Positions 22,310 to 29,838 of a stretch of DNA of 64,000 nt are shown in pieces. Each line of letters opens with the position of its first letter. Position 1 is the stretch's first letter. The translations under genes were made by a program, and so were the position numbers. The DNA is from Acinetobacter colistiniresistens (GTDB lineage: Bacteria > Pseudomonadota > Gammaproteobacteria > Pseudomonadales > Moraxellaceae), in NCBI RefSeq assembly GCF_000413935.1, contig NZ_KE340379.1, forward strand, positions 264,158-328,157, in the 5' to 3' direction. The notes under the pieces are model-generated. The model was not told the origin of the DNA and did not search any database. It was given only the letters and a program-made list of their open reading frames with translations.

Positions 22310-23538
22310 GCGAGCTGTTAGATGTTGTGATTGTTGGCGGTGGCTTAGTCGGTGGATTAACGGCTTTATTGTTGGCACAAGGTGGGGTACAAGCGACGGT
22401 ATTGGATGCTGCGCCTGTGCTTGATCAAGAGAAAACACTGGCTGTAATGAATCCTCGGGTATTGGCACTGAGTCAGGCGACGATTCACTTACTCAAAACA
22501 GTTGAGGTCTGGAATGATTTAGCGCGTCAGATGCCTTATTCAGGTATGCAAGTCTGGAATAAAAATGGCTATGGCGAAATTAATTTTGGCCATGCATCTG
22601 AACAGCAACCTCAATCAGATCAGGCTTTAGGTTCAATGGTTGAACCCAGTGTTTTGAATGTAGCAATTCAACAAAAAATGTTGCAGCTACTCAAAGACTA
22701 TCGTACCCAAGTAAAAGTGGTTAGGATTGAGCAAATTCCGCAAGGCTGGTCAATTGAGTTGGCGGATGGCACAACATTAAAAACGAAGTTGTTAATTGGT
22801 GCAGATGGTGCGAATTCTTTTGTACGCGAGCAGGCGTACATTGAGTTGGATGTATTGGATTATCAGCAGGCTGCAATTAGTTGTGCAATTAAAACCACAC
22901 AGCCCAATCAATATGTAGCACGCCAAATTTTCTTGCCGACAGGTCCATTGGCGTATTTACCAATGGCCAGTCTGAATGCGCAGGAGAACGGTTATTGGCA
23001 GTCGATTGTCTGGACTTTACCTGATGATTATGCCGATGAATACTCGGCATTAAATGATCAGGACTTTATGCGTTTGTTGACTCAGGAAAGCCTGCAAATG
23101 TTGGGGGAAGTGGTTGATGTGCGTTCCAGAGCACAGTTCCCACTAAAAGCACGTGCTGCACAGCGTTATATCAAGTCAGGCTTAGCATTGATCGGTGATG
23201 CTGCACATGTGATTCATCCTTTAGCTGGACAGGGTGTGAACATTGGTTGTCTGGATGCAGCTGTGTTATGTGATGTATTGCTGCATGATTTAAAACGTGG
23301 GGTCTGGGCCAATGAGCAGAGCTTATTGCGTTATGAGCATCGGCGCAAAGGGCAAAATGATGCCATGATGCACAGTATGTCAGCGATTGGTTGGCTTGAA
23401 AGTGCAGAACTGTTTCCATTTGTCTGGGCGCGAAACTTTGGTCTAAAACAGGTTGAACAATTCGACTGGTTCAAAGATCGCTTTATGCAACAGGCCAATG
23501 GATTGGGTGCATTGAAAGACACACAATATGCGTGCTAA
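22306..23538 (+). CDS. ubiI: UbiH/UbiF/COQ6-family hydroxylase, UbiI-like
   Basis: A second FAD-dependent hydroxylase, 410 residues, overlapping ubiH by 4 bp. GxGxxG at the start (VIVGGGLVGGLTALLLA), the DG motif GADGANSFVREQA and the terminal FAD motif IGDAAHVIHPLAGQGVNIG are all intact. In E. coli the gene following ubiH is ubiI (visC), the C5-hydroxylase, and position supports the same here. Some Acinetobacter annotations use ubiF or visC for this paralogue. Membrane-associated, aerobic ubiquinone synthesis. Confidence 0.85.
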   Translation: MSELLDVVIVGGGLVGGLTALLLAQGGVQATVLDAAPVLDQEKTLAVMNPRVLALSQATIHLLKTVEVWNDLARQMPYSGMQVWNKNGYGEINFGHASEQQPQSDQALGSMVEPSVLNVAIQQKMLQLLKDYRTQVKVVRIEQIPQGWSIELADGTTLKTKLLIGADGANSFVREQAYIELDVLDYQQAAISCAIKTTQPNQYVARQIFLPTGPLAYLPMASLNAQENGYWQSIVWTLPDDYADEYSALNDQDFMRLLTQESLQMLGEVVDVRSRAQFPLKARAAQRYIKSGLALIGDAAHVIHPLAGQGVNIGCLDAAVLCDVLLHDLKRGVWANEQSLLRYEHRRKGQNDAMMHSMSAIGWLESAELFPFVWARNFGLKQVEQFDWFKDRFMQQANGLGALKDTQYAC

Positions 23539-23711
23539 AAAATAGTAGATATTTTTTAAACAATCATTTATAAATCAGAGTGAATTTGGTCGCAAAAAAT
23601 ACGATTTAATCAATATTGTACTTTGCGAAATGAAAAGAGCTTGCTAAATTTCATCAAGTTTCTGATGACCAAATAGCGATGATGAAAGTGTAGTCATTGT
23701 GGGGAGATAAT

Positions 23712-23960
23712 ATGACAGATATGAATGATTACGACGAAAACACAGAAGATTCTGCTGTAGACGACGAAGAGGCGAAAGCGGCAGAAAGTGGTGCAGATAG
23801 CGAAGAGTCGAGCGCCAATGATGCTGATCTTGCCGAAGCTGAGACCTTAACTGTGACAGCCAAACAGAAACAGCGTCAGGCTTTGGAAGATGAAGTTGCG
23901 GCCTTTCTTGCACGTGGTGGACAAATTACAGAAGTCCCACCTGGCGAGACTCACGAATAA
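23712..23960 (+). CDS. SutA-like small acidic protein
   Basis: An 82-residue protein from the ATG at 23712, preceded by GGGGAG. The first 45 residues are a very acidic, low-complexity tail (DYDENTEDSAVDDEEAKAAE). The C-terminal part (TAKQKQRQALEDEVAAFLAR, then GGQITEVPPGE) resembles the conserved core of SutA, a Pseudomonas aeruginosa protein that binds RNA polymerase and boosts transcription in slow-growing cells (there KQKERDALARAMEEFLSRGG). It stands alone between ubiI and a convergent MerR gene. The family link is by eye and moderately confident; the role is inference. Confidence 0.6.
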   Translation: MTDMNDYDENTEDSAVDDEEAKAAESGADSEESSANDADLAEAETLTVTAKQKQRQALEDEVAAFLARGGQITEVPPGETHE

Positions 23961-23973
23961 ACTGAGAAGATTT

Positions 23974-24002
23974 AAAAAGCATCACGATTGTGGTGCTTTT
24001 TT
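23974..24002. terminator. Bidirectional terminator between sutA-like and merR genes
   Basis: AAAAAGCATCAC / GTGGTGCTTTTT hairpin around GATT with T-runs on both strands. It overlaps the stop codon of the leftward MerR gene. Confidence 0.8.
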
Positions 24003-24431
24003 ATGTTGATGTGCTGCATGTTCACATTCTAGTGGTTGATGCAGTTCTTTTAGAATGCCACATTGTTCAATCGTACGATGTTGAGAGCATTGCTGTTTTA
24101 AATGGAGCAGGTCTTGGTGTAGATGTTCTAGATTTCTAATTTTTTGTGATACCTCAGCAAGATATTGATCAATCAGCTGGTCAACCTGTGTACAGGTCTG
24201 ATTGGGATTGGTCGATAAATCCTTGAGTTTTTGAATATCCTGCAAGGTAATCCCCAATTCACGACAATGCTTTAAAAATAAAAGTTCCGAAAGCATCTGT
24301 TCAGAATAATGACGATAATTTCCCGCCGTTCGTTTGGGTTTATCCAGCAGCCCAATTTTTTCATAATAGCGAATGGTATCGACTGAAACTCCTGACTTTT
24401 TGGCCAATTGTCCAATACTAAAACTGATCAT
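23982..24431 (-). CDS. cadR: MerR-family metal regulator, CadR-like
   Basis: A 149-residue MerR-family activator. The winged helix-turn-helix is at 1-70 (FSIGQLAKKSGVSVDTIRYY, then GNYRHYSEQML), followed by a dimerisation coiled coil. Metal-ligand cysteines fit Cd(II)/Pb(II) sensors: one in NPNQTCTQVD near 80 and others in IEQCGILKEL and PLECEHAAHQH, with a His-rich tail. It is divergent from a cation-efflux-like gene, with a 19-bp-spacer promoter and dyad between them, so it very likely regulates that gene. Whether the metal is Cd, Pb, Zn or Co cannot be decided by sight. Confidence 0.85.
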   Translation of the reverse strand: MISFSIGQLAKKSGVSVDTIRYYEKIGLLDKPKRTAGNYRHYSEQMLSELLFLKHCRELGITLQDIQKLKDLSTNPNQTCTQVDQLIDQYLAEVSQKIRNLEHLHQDLLHLKQQCSQHRTIEQCGILKELHQPLECEHAAHQHKKAPQS

Positions 24432-24433
24432 GC

Positions 24434-24464
24434 TTGACTCTGGAGTTACTCTAGGGTTTTAAAT
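24434..24464 (+). promoter_or_regulatory. MerR-type promoter/operator for the cation-efflux gene
   Basis: -35 TTGACT at 24434-24439 and -10 TTAAAT at 24459-24464, separated by 19 bp instead of 17, the overlong spacing that MerR proteins correct. The spacer contains a dyad: CTCTGGAGT, T, ACTCTAGGG (24438-24456). It lies 29 bp from the efflux gene start and 3 bp from the regulator start. Confidence 0.82.
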
Positions 24465-24492
24465 CACTATAAAAGATTTAGCGAGAAAAGTC

Positions 24493-25134
24493 ATGGCAGG
24501 ATGTGGTTGCAATACAACGTGTTCGCCAACACAAAAAATTAGTCCAAAGTTTAGAAAGGCTTTGTGGGTTGCTTTAGTTCTAAATGCATTGATGTTTTTT
24601 GTTGAGATTATTGGGGGTTCACAGGCACGCTCAGTCTCATTGTGGGCTGATGCCTTGGATTTCGCAGGTGATGCCGCCAACTATGCCATTTCTTTGGCCG
24701 TGCTGTCCATGACCTTGTATTGGCGTGCAACCGCGGCCTTGTTAAAAGGTGTGACCATGGCTGCATTCGGTATTTTTGTGATCATGAAAGTGGTTTGGTC
24801 ATGGTGGTTAGGACTAACCCCTGAGCCGATGTTAATGGGGGCAATTGGTGTACTTGCTTTGACTGTGAATGTGATCTGCGCACTAATGCTTTATGCATTT
24901 CGTGATGGGGATGCCAACATGCGTTCGGTATGGTTATGCAGCCGTAATGATGCGATTGCCAATATTGCCATTATCATCGCCGCAGTAGGTGTGTTTGGAA
25001 CAGGCACCATGTTCCCTGATTTATTTGTAGCCTTTATTATCGCGTATTTGGGTGTTTCTTCTGGTCTAAGTGTGATTAAGCAGGCGAGAGTGGAAAGAAA
25101 AGTAGATCAGGGCAATATAATGACCAAGGCCTGA
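24493..25134 (+). CDS. Cation-efflux-like membrane protein (CDF superfamily)
   Basis: A 213-residue membrane protein with about six transmembrane segments (ALWVALVLNALMFFVEIIGG, ISLAVLSMTLYWRATAALL, AIGVLALTVNVICALMLYA and others). SVSLWADALDFAGDAANYA carries the aspartates of the cation-diffusion-facilitator metal site in helix 2, and NDAIANIAIII resembles the helix-5 site. It lacks the C-terminal cytoplasmic domain of full CDF exporters (about 300 residues), as in the short CadR-linked proteins of this family. The cysteine-rich N-terminus (MAGCGCNTTCSP) may bind metal. It is under the divergent CadR-like promoter, so it is probably metal-induced. Confidence 0.82.
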   Translation: MAGCGCNTTCSPTQKISPKFRKALWVALVLNALMFFVEIIGGSQARSVSLWADALDFAGDAANYAISLAVLSMTLYWRATAALLKGVTMAAFGIFVIMKVVWSWWLGLTPEPMLMGAIGVLALTVNVICALMLYAFRDGDANMRSVWLCSRNDAIANIAIIIAAVGVFGTGTMFPDLFVAFIIAYLGVSSGLSVIKQARVERKVDQGNIMTKA

Positions 25135-25165
25135 TGGTTATTCTTGTGATGCGACACTGAATAGT

Positions 25166-25203
25166 AGGAGGAGATATGTTAAAAATCTCCTCCTTTTGTT
25201 TTA
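25166..25203. terminator. Terminator between the efflux gene and rsmI
   Basis: AGGAGGAGAT / ATCTCCTCCT perfect hairpin (25166-25175, 25185-25194) followed by TTTGTTTT. Its right edge touches the rsmI stop codon. Confidence 0.85.
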
Positions 25204-26043
25204 TTGATTTTGTTGGGTGAGTTCCAAGGCCCGTTGATAAGCGACTTTCTTTTTAATACCAGTCAAATCGGCAGCCAGTTGTGATGCTGCTTTGACCGAT
25301 AAATCCTGTAATAAACGTTTTAACAATTCATCCAGTTTATCTTGTTCCATGTCTTTTTCTGCAGTTGCACCACCCACGACCACCACAATCTCACCTTTTT
25401 CCTGGTTATGATCATTTTCAATAAAAGTGACCAGTTCTTTTAAGGTCATTTTCTTGATGGTTTCAAAGGTCTTGGTGATTTCACGGGCAAAGCCGACAGG
25501 ACGATCTTCACCAAAAACCTGCGCCATATCTTTGATACAGGCCAGAATACGATGCGGTGCTTCATAAAAAATCAGGGTTTGGGTTTCATCTTTTAACTTT
25601 TCTAGCTGACTGATGCGCTGAGAGGCTTTAGAGGGTAAAAAGCCTTCAAAACTAAAACGGTCGCTTGGCAATCCCACCGCACTCAAGGCCGCAATCGCCG
25701 CGCATGCACCAGGAACAGGAATCACACGAATGCCATGTTCTTGTGCTGCACGAACGAGTTTAAAACCAGGATCACTAATCAGGGGAGTACCTGCATCACT
25801 AATCAGTGCAATACTTTCGCCATTGAGCATTTTTTGCAGAAGTTGATCAATTTTGTTACTTTCATTGTGATCATGACACGCTGTGAGTGGAGTTGAGATA
25901 TTATAGTGCTTGAATAATTGAGCAGATTGACGAGTGTCTTCTGCGGCAACTACCGATACGGATTTTAAAATATCAATTGCACGAAAGGTCATGTCATCTA
26001 AGTGCCCAATCGGGGTTGCTACAACAAATAATTGAGCACTCAT
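25201..26043 (-). CDS. rsmI: 16S rRNA (cytidine(1402)-2'-O)-methyltransferase RsmI
   Basis: A 280-residue tetrapyrrole-methylase-fold enzyme that 2'-O-methylates C1402 in the ribosomal P-site region. Signatures: LFVVATPIGHLDDMTFRAID at the start, AAEDTRQSAQLFKHY, ALISDAGTPLISDPGFKLV and VPGACAAIAALSAVGLPSDR. The C-terminal RsmI helical domain is present (LLKRLLQDLSVKAASQLAAD). It is divergent from lpoA with only 16 bp between the two start codons, the E. coli yraL/yraM arrangement. Confidence 0.95.
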   Translation of the reverse strand: MSAQLFVVATPIGHLDDMTFRAIDILKSVSVVAAEDTRQSAQLFKHYNISTPLTACHDHNESNKIDQLLQKMLNGESIALISDAGTPLISDPGFKLVRAAQEHGIRVIPVPGACAAIAALSAVGLPSDRFSFEGFLPSKASQRISQLEKLKDETQTLIFYEAPHRILACIKDMAQVFGEDRPVGFAREITKTFETIKKMTLKELVTFIENDHNQEKGEIVVVVGGATAEKDMEQDKLDELLKRLLQDLSVKAASQLAADLTGIKKKVAYQRALELTQQNQ

Positions 26044-26059
26044 AAAAGGTAACTCCCTA

Positions 26060-26992
26060 ATGTATTACAAAGAATATTGGCTGCTATTATGTTTGGCAGC
26101 ATGTGTGAGTCCAGTTTATGCGGACGTACTGGTGATTCTACCTGAATCTGGTACGATGGCGCGAGCTGGTCAGAGCATCAAACGTGGTTTCTTGAGCGCT
26201 TATACAGCATCTGGCAGCAAAGAAAAAATCATTTTTGTAGATTCAGCCAAAAATAGCGTGGATACGATTTTTAAAAAAAGAGTGAATAACAAGACCAGAT
26301 TGATTGTTGGACCATTGGCCAGACCTGATATTGAAACGGTCATGCAACTGAACCCAGCAATTCCTGTCCTTGCTTTAAATGATGTAAATAGCCAGACCAG
26401 CAACGTATGGCAATTTAGCTTGGCCAAGCAACATGATGCAGTTGCACTCAATCAATTACTTAAGAAAGACAAGATTAAAAGCTTATTGGTATTGCGCCAA
26501 GCTGGAACTGAATCTGCAACAGAACTGTTTATGATGGCGCTGATGTCTGAATTCGGCTCAAATATTCATGTGGTTAATGAACTGCCGAAAAAACTGGCCC
26601 GCAAAGAAGGTCTGCTGCTACTCGGTGATCAGCCATGGTTAGAACAGCTTGGAACTTTGCCTGAAAAAAATATCTACGCTACAGCATTAAGTATTGAGCA
26701 GGATAAACCTATTCCAATCGGCTTAAGTTTTTGTGATACGCCGGCCTTATATAATAGTCAGTGGGCGGATTTAATCGTGGCTTATCAACAACAACCTGAA
26801 AATATGGCGTTTCAGCGTTTATTGGCATTTGGTGGAGATGCGTGGAGTATTAGTCAGCAATTTTTAACTAGTTCCGATCGTCATTTTTCTTTTGAAGGCC
26901 GAACTGGCGCGATTGATGTAAAAGACGGCAAGGTTTATCGTCAGCCTTATTGCTATCAACAGCAGAAAAAGGGTATCCAGGTTTTAAAATAA
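26060..26992 (+). CDS. lpoA: LpoA-like activator of penicillin-binding protein
   Basis: A 310-residue envelope protein. The N-terminus is a signal sequence with a lipobox-like LCLAAC (Cys15) before VSPVYADVLVIL. The rest is a periplasmic-binding-protein fold matching the C-terminal half of LpoA/YraM (LPESGTMARAGQSIKRGFLS, LIVGPLARPDIETVMQLNP, RTGAIDVKDGKVYRQPYCY). E. coli LpoA is about twice as long because of an N-terminal TPR-like domain, which is missing here as in other Moraxellaceae-type short versions. LpoA stimulates PBP1A from the outer membrane. The order rsmI / lpoA-yraN-dolP confirms identity. Its promoter must overlap rsmI. Confidence 0.85.
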   Translation: MYYKEYWLLLCLAACVSPVYADVLVILPESGTMARAGQSIKRGFLSAYTASGSKEKIIFVDSAKNSVDTIFKKRVNNKTRLIVGPLARPDIETVMQLNPAIPVLALNDVNSQTSNVWQFSLAKQHDAVALNQLLKKDKIKSLLVLRQAGTESATELFMMALMSEFGSNIHVVNELPKKLARKEGLLLLGDQPWLEQLGTLPEKNIYATALSIEQDKPIPIGLSFCDTPALYNSQWADLIVAYQQQPENMAFQRLLAFGGDAWSISQQFLTSSDRHFSFEGRTGAIDVKDGKVYRQPYCYQQQKKGIQVLK

Positions 26993-27004
26993 GATTGAGC
27001 AGGT

Positions 27005-27409
27005 ATGTCAACACACAGGCAGGACTTAGGCCAATGGGCTGAGCAGGCAGCACTTGTTCTTTTACAAACGCAGCAATATGAGTGCATAGCACGAAATTAT
27101 CATTCACGTTATGGTGAAATTGATTTGATTGTAAAACGGGAGAAGCAGCTGGTTTTTGTCGAAGTTAAAGCGAGATCAGTGGGGAGTTATGCAGGAGCTT
27201 GTGAAGTGATTTCGCAGGCTCAGCAGCGTAAAATCATTAAGACGGCGCAGTGGTTTTTACATAAATCTCCACATTATGATGACTTTGATTGTCGTTTTGA
27301 TGTGATTTGTTTTGATTTTCCACAGAAAATTGCAAAAACAGTACAACCAGATTTTTCAAAATTGCAGTATGATCAGCAATGGATTGAACATGCATTTACC
27401 TTAGATTGA
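27005..27409 (+). CDS. yraN: UPF0102 protein YraN
   Basis: A 134-residue endonuclease-like-fold protein. Family motifs are [18 protein letters not shown], then [20 protein letters not shown] with the restriction-endonuclease-like E-I-D and VEVKARS. YraN proteins are widely conserved with unclear function; the acidic residues suggest nuclease activity. It lies 12 bp after lpoA and upstream of dolP in one transcript. The diaA gene that separates yraN from dolP in E. coli is absent. Confidence 0.92.
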   Translation: MSTHRQDLGQWAEQAALVLLQTQQYECIARNYHSRYGEIDLIVKREKQLVFVEVKARSVGSYAGACEVISQAQQRKIIKTAQWFLHKSPHYDDFDCRFDVICFDFPQKIAKTVQPDFSKLQYDQQWIEHAFTLD

Positions 27410-27480
27410 TTCATGAGTCTAATATAATGCTAAATATTGAAAATTGAACAAATTTGTTTGTAGATAGGGAGTCTTGCCAA

Positions 27481-28191
27481 GTGTTAAAACGTTTATCGAT
27501 TACGTTGCTTTGCGCTGCAAGTTTATCGGGTTGTGCAAGTTTTATTTCTGGCGGTACAGGCACTTCACCCGTTGGAACGAATAGTGGTGAACGTAGTCTG
27601 GGGCAGATTTTTATTGATTCTTCAATCAAACGTACCGCAAATATCAATTTGTACAAGCTAGATCATCGTTTCAAGCAGTCACGTATCAATATTGAAAGTT
27701 TCCATAGTAATGTCTTATTAACAGGACAAGTGCCTGATCCATATTTAAAACAGTTGGCGGAAGACAATTTACGTTCAATGTCAGATGTCAAAGCTGTGCA
27801 CAACTATATAACAGTAGGCGATAAAGTTGGCTATAACACTATCATGCAAGATGCAACGGTGACGGCGAATACTCGTGGCCTGTTAATGAAAGCACCTGTT
27901 GTCTCTGACAGCAAAGTGTTGGTGCATACAGAAAATGGTGTGTTGTATGTCATGGGGCGTTTAAATACTGCTGAATCAAGAGATTTAGATGATGTCTTAC
28001 AAAAAGTGGGTAATGTGAGTAAAATTGTCACGCTCATTGACAATGTGGATCAACCTTCTGGTACGGTAGCCAGTTCAACCGCGGCATCACCGATGGTCGG
28101 AACTGCAACGACACAGCCTCTGGTTGAGACGCCAGTTGCAATTGATCCTGATCAGGCGGAACCTGCGACTATTACCCCAACTAATCCTTAA
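27481..28191 (+). CDS. dolP: BON-domain outer-membrane lipoprotein DolP/YraP
   Basis: A 236-residue lipoprotein. The GTG at 27481 is chosen because AGGGAG lies ten bases before it and the protein then opens with a signal peptide and lipobox (LLCAASLSGCASF, Cys18). Two BON domains follow: about 55-120 (INIESFHSNVLLTGQVPDPY) and 130-195 (VLVHTENGVLYVMGRLNTAE). The last 40 residues are a Thr/Pro-rich low-complexity tail that E. coli DolP lacks. DolP supports outer-membrane integrity and BAM function at division sites. The hydrolase gene starts 3 bp downstream. Confidence 0.88.
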   Translation: MLKRLSITLLCAASLSGCASFISGGTGTSPVGTNSGERSLGQIFIDSSIKRTANINLYKLDHRFKQSRINIESFHSNVLLTGQVPDPYLKQLAEDNLRSMSDVKAVHNYITVGDKVGYNTIMQDATVTANTRGLLMKAPVVSDSKVLVHTENGVLYVMGRLNTAESRDLDDVLQKVGNVSKIVTLIDNVDQPSGTVASSTAASPMVGTATTQPLVETPVAIDPDQAEPATITPTNP

Positions 28192-28194
28192 TTT

Positions 28195-29067
28195 ATGAAG
28201 CAACTTATCCAACAAGTACAAGAAAATGTAATCAAGGCGAAAACATTTTATCAGGAGTTTCGCCTTTATGATTTTGCTAGTTATTCGATTAATTACCTAA
28301 CCCCAAAAGATACTTTTGAGAAGGAAGAACATCTGGCTTATGGGCTGAAAGCCAGACAGCGTCTGGATTTGTATCGAACCAAAAGTCCGAAGCAGCAAAG
28401 ACCCCTGATCGTGTTTGTGCATGGTGGTTCTTGGCAACATGGTAATAAACGCGATTATTTATTTGTTGGAGAAAGTTTCGCACGGGAAGGCTATGATGTT
28501 GCAGTCATTAACTACCATCTAGCACCTGAGCATATCTTTCCGACCTTTATTGATGATCTCGCACAAGCGATTCATTACTTAAGTCAGAATCAAACCAAGC
28601 TGAACATTTCTACCGACAATATCATTTTGATGGGGCATTCTGCGGGTGCTTTTAATGTGATGTCAGTGGTGTATTCAGCCTATTCACAAAATTTTAAATA
28701 TAAAGATAAGATTCGTGCCATTGTCGGTATGGCGGGGCCTTATCATTTTGATTATAAGAATGACCCATTGGCTGAACATGCCTTTGATCAGAAAGTGTCG
28801 TATCAACAAGTGATGCCATATTATTTTATCGAACCGAATCAGATTAAGCATTATTTATTGATGGCTGAACAAGATCAGCTGGTTAGTCAAGAAAATAGTT
28901 TTGATCTAGATAAGGCGTTAAGAGAAAAAGGTAATCACAGCCATATTGCTGTGATTCCGAAGACGGGGCATATTAGCATTGTTGCGACATTGGCAAGTCT
29001 GATGAGTCATTATTTTAAAACCAAACGTACCATCTTGCATTTTTTAGATGAAGCGCTAGAGCCCTAA
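28195..29067 (+). CDS. Alpha/beta hydrolase, esterase/lipase-like
   Basis: A 290-residue cytoplasmic alpha/beta hydrolase of the hormone-sensitive-lipase or kynurenine-formamidase type. Oxyanion motif VFVHGGSWQHGNK near 80, nucleophile Ser in LMGHSAGAFN near 146, acid Asp in LMAEQDQLVS, and catalytic His in PKTGHISIV. The ATG lies 3 bp after the dolP stop, so it is co-transcribed with lpoA-yraN-dolP. The natural ester is unknown. Confidence 0.85.
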   Translation: MKQLIQQVQENVIKAKTFYQEFRLYDFASYSINYLTPKDTFEKEEHLAYGLKARQRLDLYRTKSPKQQRPLIVFVHGGSWQHGNKRDYLFVGESFAREGYDVAVINYHLAPEHIFPTFIDDLAQAIHYLSQNQTKLNISTDNIILMGHSAGAFNVMSVVYSAYSQNFKYKDKIRAIVGMAGPYHFDYKNDPLAEHAFDQKVSYQQVMPYYFIEPNQIKHYLLMAEQDQLVSQENSFDLDKALREKGNHSHIAVIPKTGHISIVATLASLMSHYFKTKRTILHFLDEALEP

Positions 29068-29072
29068 ACAAT

Positions 29073-29100
29073 AAAAAAGCATCGTTTAAGATGCTTTTTT
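29073..29100. terminator. Bidirectional terminator, hydrolase gene / nudC
   Basis: AAAAAAGCATC / GATGCTTTTTT hairpin around GTTTAA, with T-runs in both directions between convergent genes; it overlaps the end of nudC. Confidence 0.85.
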
Positions 29101-29838
29101 ATTGTTGATCATTTGCATGATCATGCTATGTGCAATACTGCCTTTGAAGGGAATCTCAGGCAGTTGATCGAACTTGAAGAATTGTGCAGCGCTAATTTCT
29201 TCAAGCTGTAATTGAATATCGCCTGATTCATATTCAGCATGAAAGGCAATCATCAGATTGCTTGGAAAAGGCCAGGGTTGGCTCGACATATAACGAATAT
29301 TTTTCAGTTTCAGTCCAACTTCTTCAAACGCTTCTCTTTGCACCGCTTCTTCTAGGGTTTCTCCAACTTCAACAAATCCTGCAATCAATCCATACATATT
29401 ACTTTTATTATGGGCTGATTTGGCTAATAGGACTTCGTCATCACCTTTGGTAATAATGGTAATGATGCAAGGTTGTACGCGAGGATATTGATGATAGCCA
29501 CAAGCAGGACAGACCATTGCATATTCTTTCGGATGAATCTCTGTCGCATGCCCGCAATGGCTACAAAACTTGTGGTTGCGCCGCCATTCCAATAACTGAA
29601 CGGCTCGGCTGGCTTGCAAGAAATCACTGCTGGACCAAGATTGAATCAACTCCCGAATAGGAACAAGTTGATAACCCTCGGGAATGGATTCATTTTCAAG
29701 CAGATCACGTGCAATGACGTGATCATTATGATGGATGGGGAGGTCACTTGCCAATTTTTCAACTTGTGGAAGTTGGAGATTTTGGTCGACTAACAGTTTT
29801 TGGTGTTGAAAAATGTAAGCAAGTGATAGTTGAGTCAT
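29086..29838 (-). CDS. nudC: NAD(H) diphosphatase NudC (mRNA de-NADding enzyme)
   Basis: A 250-residue Nudix enzyme of the NudC type. Four-cysteine zinc site FCSHCGHAT and MVCPACGYH at about 92-115. The Nudix box is GFVEVGETLEEAVQREAFEE followed by VGL, at about 159-181. The downstream NudC-specific motif SQPWPFPSNLM is intact. NudC hydrolyses NADH and removes NAD caps from RNA 5' ends. Its start codon overlaps the stop of the FimL-like gene (TAATG), so the two are translated together. The length matches E. coli NudC at 257. Confidence 0.93.
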   Translation of the reverse strand: MTQLSLAYIFQHQKLLVDQNLQLPQVEKLASDLPIHHNDHVIARDLLENESIPEGYQLVPIRELIQSWSSSDFLQASRAVQLLEWRRNHKFCSHCGHATEIHPKEYAMVCPACGYHQYPRVQPCIITIITKGDDEVLLAKSAHNKSNMYGLIAGFVEVGETLEEAVQREAFEEVGLKLKNIRYMSSQPWPFPSNLMIAFHAEYESGDIQLQLEEISAAQFFKFDQLPEIPFKGSIAHSMIMQMINNKKAS

